From a candidate division WWE3 bacterium RIFCSPHIGHO2_01_FULL_42_13 (GTDB lineage: Bacteria > Patescibacteriota > WWE3 > UBA101185 > UBA10185), in contig MEVA01000016.1 in the NCBI GenBank assembly GCA_001772625.1, positions 1-37,490 on the forward strand: DNA of 37,490 nucleotides, given 5' to 3'. Made by a program: the position numbers and the translations under genes. Below are positions 25,601-33,235 of the stretch, one piece after another (positions within the stretch are counted from its first letter, which is position 1; every line of letters begins with the position of its first letter). Below the pieces are notes generated by a model that saw only the letters and a list, made by a program, of their open reading frames with translations, did no database searches and was not told where the DNA came from.

Positions 25601-27676
25601 TTATTCGAGGTATTTCTTAATACCTCTAACTTTGTCTCTCAAAAGAGCCGCTTTTTCAAAATTTAGTGTCTCGGCTTCGTACTTCATCATTTCGGTTAGG
25701 CGCTTGATTTCCTTTTTGATCTCATTTGGCGGCAGTTGGGCAAAATCAATCTCATCTATATCTTTGCCCAGTTTCTTAGACTCAAGTTGCTCCTCAAGTA
25801 GTTCGTCTATTAGTTTTTCTCTGAAAGGTTTTTCGATCTGGGTTGGTTTTACGCCACGGTCTTTATTGTACTTTTCCTGAAGAGCTCTTCGTCTGTCTAC
25901 CTCGGCAATGGCACTTTTCATACTGTCGGTAAAATTATCAGCGTACATTATAACCTCACCCTCCAAATGCCTTGCAGCACGGCCCATGGTTTGAACCAAA
26001 GACCTCTCAGATCGCAAAAAGCCTTCTTTATCCGCATCTAAAATGGCAACCAGCGAAACTTCGGGCAAATCCAAACCTTCCCTTAATAAGTTAATTCCAA
26101 CCAAAACGTCGTAATTTCCCCGCCTTAAGTCATCTAAAATGTTAGTTCTTTCCAGGGTCTCAATGTCAGAGTGTAAATAAGTAACTTTAATGTCTTTTTC
26201 AAGCAAAAACGACGAAAGCTCTTCGGCCATTCTTTTCGTTAAGGTTGTAACTAAAACCCTTTGGCCTTTTGAAACCTTATCTTTAATCCTTGCCTCCAAA
26301 TCCTCTATCTGACCTTTTGTTGGCAAAACCGTAACTTTAGGATCAGGAATGCCGGTTGGACGAATAAGCTGTTCAGCAACATTTCCAATGGACATGCTCA
26401 TCTCCCAATCAGCAGGTGTAGCGCTGGTATAAATAGTTTGATTTATTTTTCGCTGAAATTCATCAAAATTTAAAGGACGGTTGTCGGCGGCGGAAGGAAG
26501 CCTAAAACCATATTCAATAAGATTGCTCTTTCGCGCGTAATCTCCGTTGTACATTCCGCGGATCTGCGGGATTGTAATATGAGACTCGTCAATAATAACT
26601 AGAAAATCTTTTGGAAAAAAATCAAGCAGTGTGTAAGGGCTTTCTCCAGGCTGCCGGCCATCAAAATACCGCGAATAATTCTCAATTCCTTTGCAATACC
26701 CGATTTCCTGAATCATTTCCAAATCGTATTTTGTTCTTTGCTGTAAACGATAAGCTTGAATTGCCTTACCGGATTTATTTAATTCTTCAACCCGCAATTC
26801 CAAATCTTTTTCAATTTGTTTTATTGCCCCCTCTCTTCGTTCTTCCGCGGTAATATAGTGCTTGGCAGGGTAAATTACTCCCCAATTCCCTTCTTTCATC
26901 CGATGTTCAGTATAATCCTGTTCGTCTTGGGTTAGCGATCTTGAATGGCTTCCACGTCGCTCTGTAGGCAAGATACTGCGGTCTATTCTGGTTCCCGTCA
27001 AAGGATCAAAATGAGTAACTGAAACTAAAGTATCGCCTAAAAGCTCCAGCCGTACACCATAATCCTGATACGCCGGAAAAACGTCAACCACATCTCCGCG
27101 AACCCTGTAAGTGCCGCGCTTAAACTCAAACTCGTTTCTTTCGTAATGAAGCTGATCTAATCGTTTTAGCAAATCCATTTGGCGAAGTTTCATGCCGCCA
27201 ACTAAACCTAGCGCAACTTTTGAGTACTCAGCAGGAGAACCTAAATTGTAAATGCATGAAACAGACGAAACGATAATTACGTCTTTTCTCGTCATAAGTG
27301 AGGTTGTTGCCGAAAGCCTAAGTTTATCTATTTCCTGATTTATGTCAGCATCTTTTTCAATGTAAGTGTCGGTTTGAGGAATGTAGGATTCGGGCTGGTA
27401 ATAATCGTAGTAACTTACAAAATATTCAACGGCATTTTCCGGAAAATAATCTCGGAATTCTTGATAAAGTTGGGCTGCCAAAGTTTTGTTATGCGAAATA
27501 ATGAGCGTTGGTCTTTGAACATTTTGAATAACGTTGGCAATCGAAAAAGTTTTGCCCGAACCTGTAACCCCGAGAAGAGTTTGGTGCCTTTCACCCTTTT
27601 TCAAACCTTCAGTTAGCTGCTTTATCGCAGTTGGTTGGTCTCCCGTTGGTTTGTAATCGGAAACTAGCTTAAACAC
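25601..27676 (-). CDS. uvrB: Excinuclease ABC subunit B
   Basis: 691 residues starting (GTG) MFKLVSDYKPTGDQPTAI, the standard UvrB N-terminus. The Walker A motif is LLGVTGSGKTFSIANV, the damage-probing beta-hairpin is YYDYYQPESYIPQTDTYIEKDADINQEID, motif II is VIIDESHITIPQIRGMYNGD, and helicase motifs V-VI are GINLLREGLDLPEVSLVAILDAD and QTMGRAARH. A C-terminal UVR motif (MMKYEAETLNFEKAALLRDKV) binds UvrC. It verifies damage and loads UvrC. It is divergent from lexA, sharing about 77 bases of control DNA. An extended -10 (TGTTACAAT) lies 6 bases before the GTG, predicting a leaderless mRNA. Confidence 0.98.
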   Translation of the reverse strand: MFKLVSDYKPTGDQPTAIKQLTEGLKKGERHQTLLGVTGSGKTFSIANVIQNVQRPTLIISHNKTLAAQLYQEFRDYFPENAVEYFVSYYDYYQPESYIPQTDTYIEKDADINQEIDKLRLSATTSLMTRKDVIIVSSVSCIYNLGSPAEYSKVALGLVGGMKLRQMDLLKRLDQLHYERNEFEFKRGTYRVRGDVVDVFPAYQDYGVRLELLGDTLVSVTHFDPLTGTRIDRSILPTERRGSHSRSLTQDEQDYTEHRMKEGNWGVIYPAKHYITAEERREGAIKQIEKDLELRVEELNKSGKAIQAYRLQQRTKYDLEMIQEIGYCKGIENYSRYFDGRQPGESPYTLLDFFPKDFLVIIDESHITIPQIRGMYNGDYARKSNLIEYGFRLPSAADNRPLNFDEFQRKINQTIYTSATPADWEMSMSIGNVAEQLIRPTGIPDPKVTVLPTKGQIEDLEARIKDKVSKGQRVLVTTLTKRMAEELSSFLLEKDIKVTYLHSDIETLERTNILDDLRRGNYDVLVGINLLREGLDLPEVSLVAILDADKEGFLRSERSLVQTMGRAARHLEGEVIMYADNFTDSMKSAIAEVDRRRALQEKYNKDRGVKPTQIEKPFREKLIDELLEEQLESKKLGKDIDEIDFAQLPPNEIKKEIKRLTEMMKYEAETLNFEKAALLRDKVRGIKKYLE

Positions 27677-27682
27677 TGATTT

Positions 27683-27691
27683 ATTGTAACA
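27683..27691 (-). promoter_or_regulatory. Extended -10 promoter of uvrB, 6 bases before the start codon
   Basis: Minus strand TGT-TACAAT followed by AAATCA and GTG. The predicted transcript begins at the start codon. The lexA operator candidate lies 21 bases upstream, in reach for repression of both genes. Confidence 0.55.
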
Positions 27692-27701
27692 TCAAAACCT
27701 C

Positions 27702-27731
27702 TTGACATCTTCGGTAAAAGTTCGCTAATAT
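27702..27731 (+). promoter_or_regulatory. lexA promoter with candidate LexA operator in the spacer
   Basis: TTGACA, 18-base spacer, TAATAT. The spacer contains CGGTAAAAGTTCG (27712-27724), which recurs with two changes inside the uvrA promoter. The -10 overlaps the ATG at 27730 that the ORF track uses, so that codon cannot lie in the mRNA made here. Confidence 0.75.
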
Positions 27732-27753
27732 GAATATACCGAAAGAAACACAA

Positions 27754-28383
27754 ATGAGTCCAGTTACACTTTATAAACGCCAAAAAGAAATCTTAAACTT
27801 TATCTCTCAATACATTCAGAAAAATGGAACTTCGCCCACCCTTCAAGAAATTGCCAATGCCATGAACCTTTCGTCCCTTGCCACCGTCCACGAACACTTG
27901 CAAACACTGGCCAGAAAAGGCGTCATTAGAAGGTTTGAGGGCACAGTTAGAGGAATTGAGGTTTTGGATCAAACAATTGAAGCGTCATTGCAAGGAATTC
28001 AGCTTCCACTAGTGGGCTACATTGCCGCAGGTGAGCCAATTGAGGCTCTTGAGAACCCCTTAGAAACCGTAACTGTAGCTCCAGACCTAGTTTCGCAAAC
28101 AAAGCGCTGTTACGTTCTTCAGGTTAAAGGCGATTCCATGATTAAAGAGGGTATTTTTAACGGCGATAATGTGGTCATTCAGCAGCAAGAAACGGCAAAT
28201 AACGGCGATATAGTGGTGGCTTTACTTCACAACGAATTTGCAACTCTAAAAACCTTCTACCGTGAAAAGGGTGGAAAAGTGAGACTCCAACCCGCCAACG
28301 ACACAATGGATCCGATAATTGAAGATGCGAAAAACATTAGAATTCAAGGAAAAGTTACCGGGGTCATAAGACGGTACATCTAA
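27754..28383 (+). CDS. lexA: SOS repressor LexA
   Basis: 209 residues from the ATG at 27754 (MSPVTLYKRQKEILNFI). I reject the track's start at 27730 because it lies within the -10 box. The N-terminal winged helix-turn-helix (SPTLQEIANAMNLSSLATVHEHLQTLARKGVIRR) binds DNA; the C-terminal S24 peptidase domain has the Ala-Gly cleavage site in YIAAGEPIEA (about 92-93), the nucleophile in KGDSM (about S128) and the lysine in ATLKTF (about K166). RecA-stimulated self-cleavage is therefore expected. It faces away from uvrB and very likely represses itself, uvrB and uvrA. Confidence 0.96.
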   Translation: MSPVTLYKRQKEILNFISQYIQKNGTSPTLQEIANAMNLSSLATVHEHLQTLARKGVIRRFEGTVRGIEVLDQTIEASLQGIQLPLVGYIAAGEPIEALENPLETVTVAPDLVSQTKRCYVLQVKGDSMIKEGIFNGDNVVIQQQETANNGDIVVALLHNEFATLKTFYREKGGKVRLQPANDTMDPIIEDAKNIRIQGKVTGVIRRYI

Positions 28384-28385
28384 TA

Positions 28386-29060
28386 CTATCTTTTAAACCT
28401 TTTTTGTAGATTTTCTATAAAGCTATCTCCCCCACCAGAACGTCTCCTTTGATAAAACCAAATCACAAGAACTGCTAAAAGAGCAAATATTATTACGTAG
28501 CCCACACTTTCCCATGTTTCCAAACCTTCGTTCAAACTCTCCAGTGTTGTAAAGCCACTAAAACCTAAATATAAGTACAAGATATTTCGAACTAAAGTTC
28601 CCCAAAACGTTGAGTTTAGGTACGTACGAAGTTTAAGTTTTAGCAGGCCGCTTACGATTGACACTGGAGCGGTTGGAACAATTGGAATGGCGCGAAGTAA
28701 AAATAGAATTAGATCATCTTTTATACCACCGCTAAGAAGTTTACCAATTCCTTCAACCTCTTTATGCGAAACCCCTAAAAATTTCCCGAACTTTCCTAAA
28801 ACTAGATCCTCCGCCTTATCGGAAACAAAATAGACTACCCAGCTACCAAGAGTTTTTGCCGCTGCACCAAGCAATGCTAACAGTAGCAAAAACACCACAG
28901 GCCTGCCCTGGGCCTCAGCAATGGAGCCTGCTAAGGTCATAACTAAGGGTGATGGAATAGGCGCTATAACTTCCTCAACAAATGCCCCTACTGTAACAAA
29001 TATAGTGACGGGTATTTTTGTAGCGAGGTGTGTTAGATAGCCAACAGTGGCGGTAAACAT
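28386..29060 (-). CDS. DedA/VTT-family membrane protein
   Basis: 224 residues with about five hydrophobic segments. Typical DedA features are the re-entrant motif VGAFVEEVIAPIPSPLVMTLAG, the central GAAAKTLGSWVVYFVSD, and the arginine-containing RAIPIVPTAPVSIVSGLLKLKLRTYL. DedA proteins act in membrane lipid handling; several are thought to flip lipid carriers such as undecaprenyl phosphate. The stop is 2 bases from the lexA stop (convergent). The start has TGTTAGAAT 7 bases upstream and no Shine-Dalgarno, so the mRNA should be leaderless. Confidence 0.85.
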   Translation of the reverse strand: MFTATVGYLTHLATKIPVTIFVTVGAFVEEVIAPIPSPLVMTLAGSIAEAQGRPVVFLLLLALLGAAAKTLGSWVVYFVSDKAEDLVLGKFGKFLGVSHKEVEGIGKLLSGGIKDDLILFLLRAIPIVPTAPVSIVSGLLKLKLRTYLNSTFWGTLVRNILYLYLGFSGFTTLESLNEGLETWESVGYVIIFALLAVLVIWFYQRRRSGGGDSFIENLQKRFKR

Positions 29061-29067
29061 AAACTTT

Positions 29068-29076
29068 ATTCTAACA
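29068..29076 (-). promoter_or_regulatory. Extended -10 promoter of the DedA gene
   Basis: Minus strand TGT-TAGAAT, then AAAGTTT and ATG (7-base gap). It is back to back with the promoter at 29082-29090. Confidence 0.5.
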
Positions 29077-29081
29077 GCTTG

Positions 29082-29090
29082 TGTTAATAT
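29082..29090 (+). promoter_or_regulatory. Extended -10 promoter of the histidine phosphatase gene
   Basis: TGT-TAATAT, then TTAGTAG and ATG (7-base gap). The whole divergent intergenic region is 37 bases, just enough for two face-away leaderless promoters. Confidence 0.55.
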
Positions 29091-29097
29091 TTAGTAG

Positions 29098-29793
29098 ATG
29101 AGCTTGCCCGAGTTGCCACAATTATACGAAAAATATGGAAAAGAAAAGGTTGATGAGGCTATCAGCTTTTTAACTTACCGCCACACGACTCCACTTCCCA
29201 AGGACGAACCTTTAGATACCCCGATTTTATATGTTTTCAGACATGGCCAAAGCCAGGACAATCTAGACCTTCTTTTTAGCGGCTGGCGTGATGTTGATTT
29301 AACAGACGAGGGTGTCGAGCAGGCGGAAGTTTTAGCAGAGAAGTTAGCGGACAAAAAAATTCAAATGCTTATTTCTTCTGACCAAAAGCGCACTTACAAA
29401 ACGATGCAGATAGCGATGTCAAAAAATCTCCATGCGCAAGGTTTAGAAACAATTCTTGATAAAAGACTTCGGGAAAGAAGTTATGGAGACTGGCAAGGGA
29501 CAAGCAAGCTTGTAATGCAGCTTGAAGATCCGAAAGGTTTAGCGGAAGTAAGGCGGGGCTGGAAAAAGCCTGCCCCAAATGGAGAAAGTTTAGTTGATGT
29601 CAATAAAAGGGTAAACGAACTTTTAGACGAAATAATCCCACAAATGAAAGAGCATAAGATAAATGTGGCAATTGCCTGTAGCAGCAACTCTATTAGGCCA
29701 ATTAGAAAAAGGTTTGAAAATTTAAGTGAGGATGAAGCCGCAAACATAGAAACTCAACTTGCTCAAGATTACGCCGCCTACCCAATCAAATAA
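29098..29793 (+). CDS. Histidine phosphatase (phosphoglycerate mutase-like) with altered second histidine
   Basis: 231 residues. The phosphohistidine motif is FRHGQSQDN (about H49) after an N-terminal extension of about 40 residues; the segments LFSGWRDVDLTDEGVEQAE, LISSDQKRTYKTMQI and RLRERSYGDWQG (acid Glu) match cofactor-dependent phosphoglycerate mutase. The second catalytic histidine, normally in AHGNSLR, is replaced: the segment reads IACSSNSIRPIRKRFENLS. The protein may be inactive, regulatory, or use other chemistry. A link to enolase and PEP synthase further right is tempting but unproved. Its last 8 bases overlap the end of the convergent glycosyltransferase gene. Confidence 0.8.
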   Translation: MSLPELPQLYEKYGKEKVDEAISFLTYRHTTPLPKDEPLDTPILYVFRHGQSQDNLDLLFSGWRDVDLTDEGVEQAEVLAEKLADKKIQMLISSDQKRTYKTMQIAMSKNLHAQGLETILDKRLRERSYGDWQGTSKLVMQLEDPKGLAEVRRGWKKPAPNGESLVDVNKRVNELLDEIIPQMKEHKINVAIACSSNSIRPIRKRFENLSEDEAANIETQLAQDYAAYPIK

Positions 29794-31684
29794 GCTTTGC
29801 CAGAAAATATTTCCCCCACCCGCCAATATGCCACACAAAATCCCAAATGCTCCACGCGCCAATAAAGTAGTCGGAGATTGCATAATTTAATTTGTAGTCG
29901 TCCGGAAAAATATCCTGGAAAATAAGTTTTGCTCTTGTCATATGATCGGCTGAAGTTATTATTACAACATCTTTTATATCGTGGGCTTTTAAAATCTCAA
30001 GCGCACCCAGGGCGTTTTCGTCTGTGTTCATCGAAGTTTGCTCAACAAAAACTTTATCCTGCGGTACACCTCTTGTTACTAAATAATCTTTCATCAAAAC
30101 TCCCATGGGTATTTCCGAGTCATTAAAAAGCCCCGCCCCACCGGTTGTAATAAGGTAATCTACTTTGTACTGTTTAAAAATCTTGATTCCCTCTTCCAAT
30201 CTTCGAATGGAACGCTCGGAAAATTTACCGTTCCAATACACGTGTCCAAGTATTACTCCCGCGGTTGCAGCCTTTTCGCACTTAAAGATCGTAACAATTG
30301 AGATGTTGCTAGGGCCAAAAATTTTTTCGATTTGAGGACAATTTTCATCCCACACCTGGCGCCTGTTCCAATCGACAGATCTAATTACATAATCAACGTC
30401 TGGATTAAATTCGCGAACAACGGTTCCTTTGAAGTAAAACAAAAACGACTCAATATTATCCGGAACGTACACAACAGCATCTGGCCCAATAGAATTTAAG
30501 TAGCTCGCGGTCTGGGCAAAATATTCACCGCTATTATCATAAACTTGAACCTTCATAGCGCCATTAAACCCGTCAAGAATCGGTGAGTAATACGCCGAAT
30601 AAACCGGGTGGTAAATGTGTGCAACATAAACGAAAAATAAAAGGACTCCGAATAGACAGACAGAAAGTTTTTTAAACGACAGCTCCGAAAGATAAAGTGA
30701 GACAATAAGAATAATCGGAGGAATAAAAACCAAGGCGTACCTATCAATTTTTTGACCTGCAACGGAGAGGAACAGATAATAAATCCCGAGGTAAGCAAAC
30801 ACGTAGGAAGCTTTTATTTTCTTAAGCATCGCAAGCCCAAAGAAAAGCAGCGTTAGCGGGCTTAGTTTAAATAGCAAAATAGCGGCGTAGTAAAACGACC
30901 CTGGTAAAATAACAGATTCTCCTCTAATTTCATTTGTAACGGCTCCGAGAAGTGCTTCTTTTACATTTTGGAAAACGGTTAGCGGAGCAACCCACAAAGC
31001 TGGGAACAGGACAAACAAACTCAAAAGAAAAACAAGCAAAAATTCCACTAACCTCTTTTTGTTCGTACGAAAAATTATAAATACAAAAAGTGGGAGAAGT
31101 ATAAGCGAAGTGAATTTGGCCAAAACCGAAAGTGAAAGAAGTGCCGCGGAGAGTAAAAGTAGTTTTCTGTTCTGATCCTTAAGCCATAACAGCAAAGCCA
31201 AAAACGCGGTAAAACCAAAGTAAATCTCAAGGGAAGTAACATGGTACCAACGGTCAACTCCTATCAAATAAGGTTCTAGAGCAAGAAGTGAACCATAAAT
31301 CACCGCAGTTTTTTCACCGTACAGCTTGCGCAAGGCAAATAACTGGGCCGCAAAAAGAATAGTCAAAACCCCCACTATACTTGCCTGCCCAACCATGTTG
31401 ATCGTGGGAAAGTAGTCGGCATGCTCCAAAAGTCCTTTATAGACAAAGTGTTTGGCGGGGATGCTGACCCACATTAAAGTTACGCCGGGCTGATAGTGCT
31501 GGTAGGTTGAAGCAAAATCAAAGTTCGCGATTGCGGAAATAAAATTTTCTGTCCGTCTATGCCATCTTGTGGCGTCGGAATTGGCTATGTCGCTACCAAG
31601 CCCAACCGTTCGCACGAACAAAAACAAAATCGTTAAAATCAATAATTTGTGCACAAAGTTCAACCTGTAATAGAATTGCTGCAT
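29786..31684 (-). CDS. GT-C (GT39-like) membrane glycosyltransferase fused to a DUF218 domain
   Basis: 632 residues. The N-terminal two thirds has about ten membrane helices and the GT-C acidic motif GSDIANSDATRWHRR in the first outer loop, followed by QPGVTLMWVSIPAKH, as in PMT/ArnT-like enzymes that use polyprenyl-linked sugars. From about residue 473 to the end is a separate domain: AGVILGHVYWNGKFSERSIRRLEEGIKIFKQYKVDYLITTGG, VPQDKVFVEQTSMNTDENA, VVIITSADHMTRAKLIF, the pattern of DUF218 (YdcF/SanA/ElyC), linked to envelope lipid-carrier metabolism. The fusion suggests the two activities act on one substrate. The start codon overlaps that of the divergent gene. Confidence 0.82.
   Translation of the reverse strand: MQQFYYRLNFVHKLLILTILFLFVRTVGLGSDIANSDATRWHRRTENFISAIANFDFASTYQHYQPGVTLMWVSIPAKHFVYKGLLEHADYFPTINMVGQASIVGVLTILFAAQLFALRKLYGEKTAVIYGSLLALEPYLIGVDRWYHVTSLEIYFGFTAFLALLLWLKDQNRKLLLLSAALLSLSVLAKFTSLILLPLFVFIIFRTNKKRLVEFLLVFLLSLFVLFPALWVAPLTVFQNVKEALLGAVTNEIRGESVILPGSFYYAAILLFKLSPLTLLFFGLAMLKKIKASYVFAYLGIYYLFLSVAGQKIDRYALVFIPPIILIVSLYLSELSFKKLSVCLFGVLLFFVYVAHIYHPVYSAYYSPILDGFNGAMKVQVYDNSGEYFAQTASYLNSIGPDAVVYVPDNIESFLFYFKGTVVREFNPDVDYVIRSVDWNRRQVWDENCPQIEKIFGPSNISIVTIFKCEKAATAGVILGHVYWNGKFSERSIRRLEEGIKIFKQYKVDYLITTGGAGLFNDSEIPMGVLMKDYLVTRGVPQDKVFVEQTSMNTDENALGALEILKAHDIKDVVIITSADHMTRAKLIFQDIFPDDYKLNYAISDYFIGAWSIWDFVWHIGGWGKYFLAKLI
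31671..31676 (+). promoter_or_regulatory. -10 box of the right-hand GT-C gene, inside the left-hand gene
   Basis: TAGAAT, then TGCTGC and ATG (6-base gap). It lies within codons 3-5 of the divergent gene. No Shine-Dalgarno. Confidence 0.4.
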
Positions 31685-33233
31685 GCTACCACTTATTCTA
31701 GCAGTTGGGGTATTATTTAGACTTTTTAATCTTGGGTATTCGGACTTTCAGGGCGATGAGGTAGTGGCCCAAAACTATCTTTGGGATGAGAGAAGCTTTG
31801 TTACTTTCCTCCTCACACGAACCATTGGGCCCGGGCAGTTTATTATTTCCAAAATTATGAACTTTTTCTTTCTCGACTCTCCCCGCCCCGAGTTTTATCA
31901 AAGACTTCCTTTTGCCCTCGCAGGAATTGCTCTTCTCATCGTCGCCTACACAATAATTGCAAAATGCTTTAACAAAAACGCAGCGATCATAACTACACTT
32001 TTACTTGCAACGTCAGGTTTACTTATTGCCTTCGCAAGAATTGTTCAGTATCAAACTTTTGTGATGCTCTTTAGCCTCCTGGCAATCTACACCTTACATT
32101 TGTACTTTCAGCAGCGTAAAGAGAAGTTTTTAAACATTTCTGCAATTTTGTCAGCTGTTTCGCTTCTTTTTCATTACGATTCCCTAAGTTTTATTTTGCC
32201 CATAATCTTCATACTAGCCTTTACGAAAAGCTTTAGGGCGTTGTTTAAGTATCTGATCATTGTGGGCGCTATAGCGGGGAGTTTTTACATTCCGTTTATC
32301 CTCACACCAACGTTTAAAACAACGTTCTTCTTTTTACTAGGGGAGCGAATTTCTTCCGGAACCTCACACGATTCAATATTTTATTCGGTAAAACTGCTTT
32401 TCATATACCATCCAAAAGAATTGCTGGTTTTATACGGGTTGGGTTTTCTAGCGGTTTGGATAGGTTTTATGAAAAATGCATCGAAACTCGAAAAAACCAG
32501 TTGGCTTCTAACACTCGCGCTAATTCTTCTACGATTTTATTTACAAGCTTCTAATCCAATTTTAATTTACTCATCTACTTTGATTCTTTGTTTGCTGATT
32601 CTTAATTTCTTGATGAAAATGACAAAAACTATACCTTCGTTTAAAAATCTAATTGAACTTTGGTTTCTAGTTTCTTTTACTTCTTACGCAGTTTTTATGA
32701 ATTTGCCCCTTACTCATATCTACAACTTCTTCATACCACTTTTTATACTGGTTGGCATCGAGTTTACAAGTCTAAAAAGTACGAAGAAGACTCTTACAGC
32801 AGGGGTTGCAGCTTTGGTGCTAGTTGTAGTAGTGTCTGCTCTCTCCTTTAATTTCAAGGCTTTCATAGATACATCCCCTGAGTACCCGTGGAATTCAAAA
32901 AGTTATATCTTCGGTCAAATGCCTAGAAATGTTGCTGGGGGTGAGGAGGTTAAAGGAATATTTGGATTTCCTTACTACCGAAACTGGAAAGAAATTAAAG
33001 GCTTTATCGATACAAAGGGGCTTTCTACTTATAACTCAAACGAAAAGTACAGGCTTGTGAAATATTATATGAAACCCCACGAATGGATTTACGGCGACGT
33101 AAGATACTACATTTACATTAAACTTCCGCAGAGTTTATCAAAATATGAAAAGCCGCAGGAAATTCCAGTTTTGGAAGGCCCTACCTTTGCCATTTACGAA
33201 AATCTTGTTTATAAGAAGGAGATGACTGATTAA
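31683..33233 (+). CDS. GT-C family membrane glycosyltransferase
   Basis: 516 residues with about ten to twelve hydrophobic helices. The N-terminal LFRLFNLGYSDFQGDEVVAQNYLW carries the acidic GT-C motif (DE) in the first extracytoplasmic loop, as in ArnT/PMT-like glycosyltransferases; FARIVQYQTFVMLFSLLAIYTL and LLFHYDSLSFILPI follow the family pattern. A C-terminal soluble part of about 130 residues (from FKAFIDTSPEYPW) would sit outside. It probably glycosylates a lipid, glycan or protein using polyprenyl-phosphate sugar. The in-frame stop at 31671 fixes the ATG at 31683, whose bases overlap the start codon of the divergent gene. Confidence 0.75.
   Translation: MLPLILAVGVLFRLFNLGYSDFQGDEVVAQNYLWDERSFVTFLLTRTIGPGQFIISKIMNFFFLDSPRPEFYQRLPFALAGIALLIVAYTIIAKCFNKNAAIITTLLLATSGLLIAFARIVQYQTFVMLFSLLAIYTLHLYFQQRKEKFLNISAILSAVSLLFHYDSLSFILPIIFILAFTKSFRALFKYLIIVGAIAGSFYIPFILTPTFKTTFFFLLGERISSGTSHDSIFYSVKLLFIYHPKELLVLYGLGFLAVWIGFMKNASKLEKTSWLLTLALILLRFYLQASNPILIYSSTLILCLLILNFLMKMTKTIPSFKNLIELWFLVSFTSYAVFMNLPLTHIYNFFIPLFILVGIEFTSLKSTKKTLTAGVAALVLVVVVSALSFNFKAFIDTSPEYPWNSKSYIFGQMPRNVAGGEEVKGIFGFPYYRNWKEIKGFIDTKGLSTYNSNEKYRLVKYYMKPHEWIYGDVRYYIYIKLPQSLSKYEKPQEIPVLEGPTFAIYENLVYKKEMTD
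31695..31703 (-). promoter_or_regulatory. Extended -10 promoter of the GT39-DUF218 gene, inside the right-hand gene
   Basis: Minus strand TGC-TAGAAT, 10 bases before the ATG, giving a leader of about 4 bases. It lies within codons 5-7 of the divergent gene. Confidence 0.4.
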
Positions 33234-33235
33234 AA

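Noticed and set aside
27710-27743. TTCGGTA...TACCGAA inverted repeat across the lexA start as the LexA operator
   Set aside because: The arms are about 19 bases apart, too far for a LexA dimer site, and the repeat does not recur at uvrA; the 13-mer within the spacer does.
27730-27753. Eight extra codons at the start of lexA in the ORF track
   Set aside because: The ATG at 27730 overlaps the TAATAT -10 box; MSPVTLYKRQ from 27754 matches the normal LexA N-terminus.
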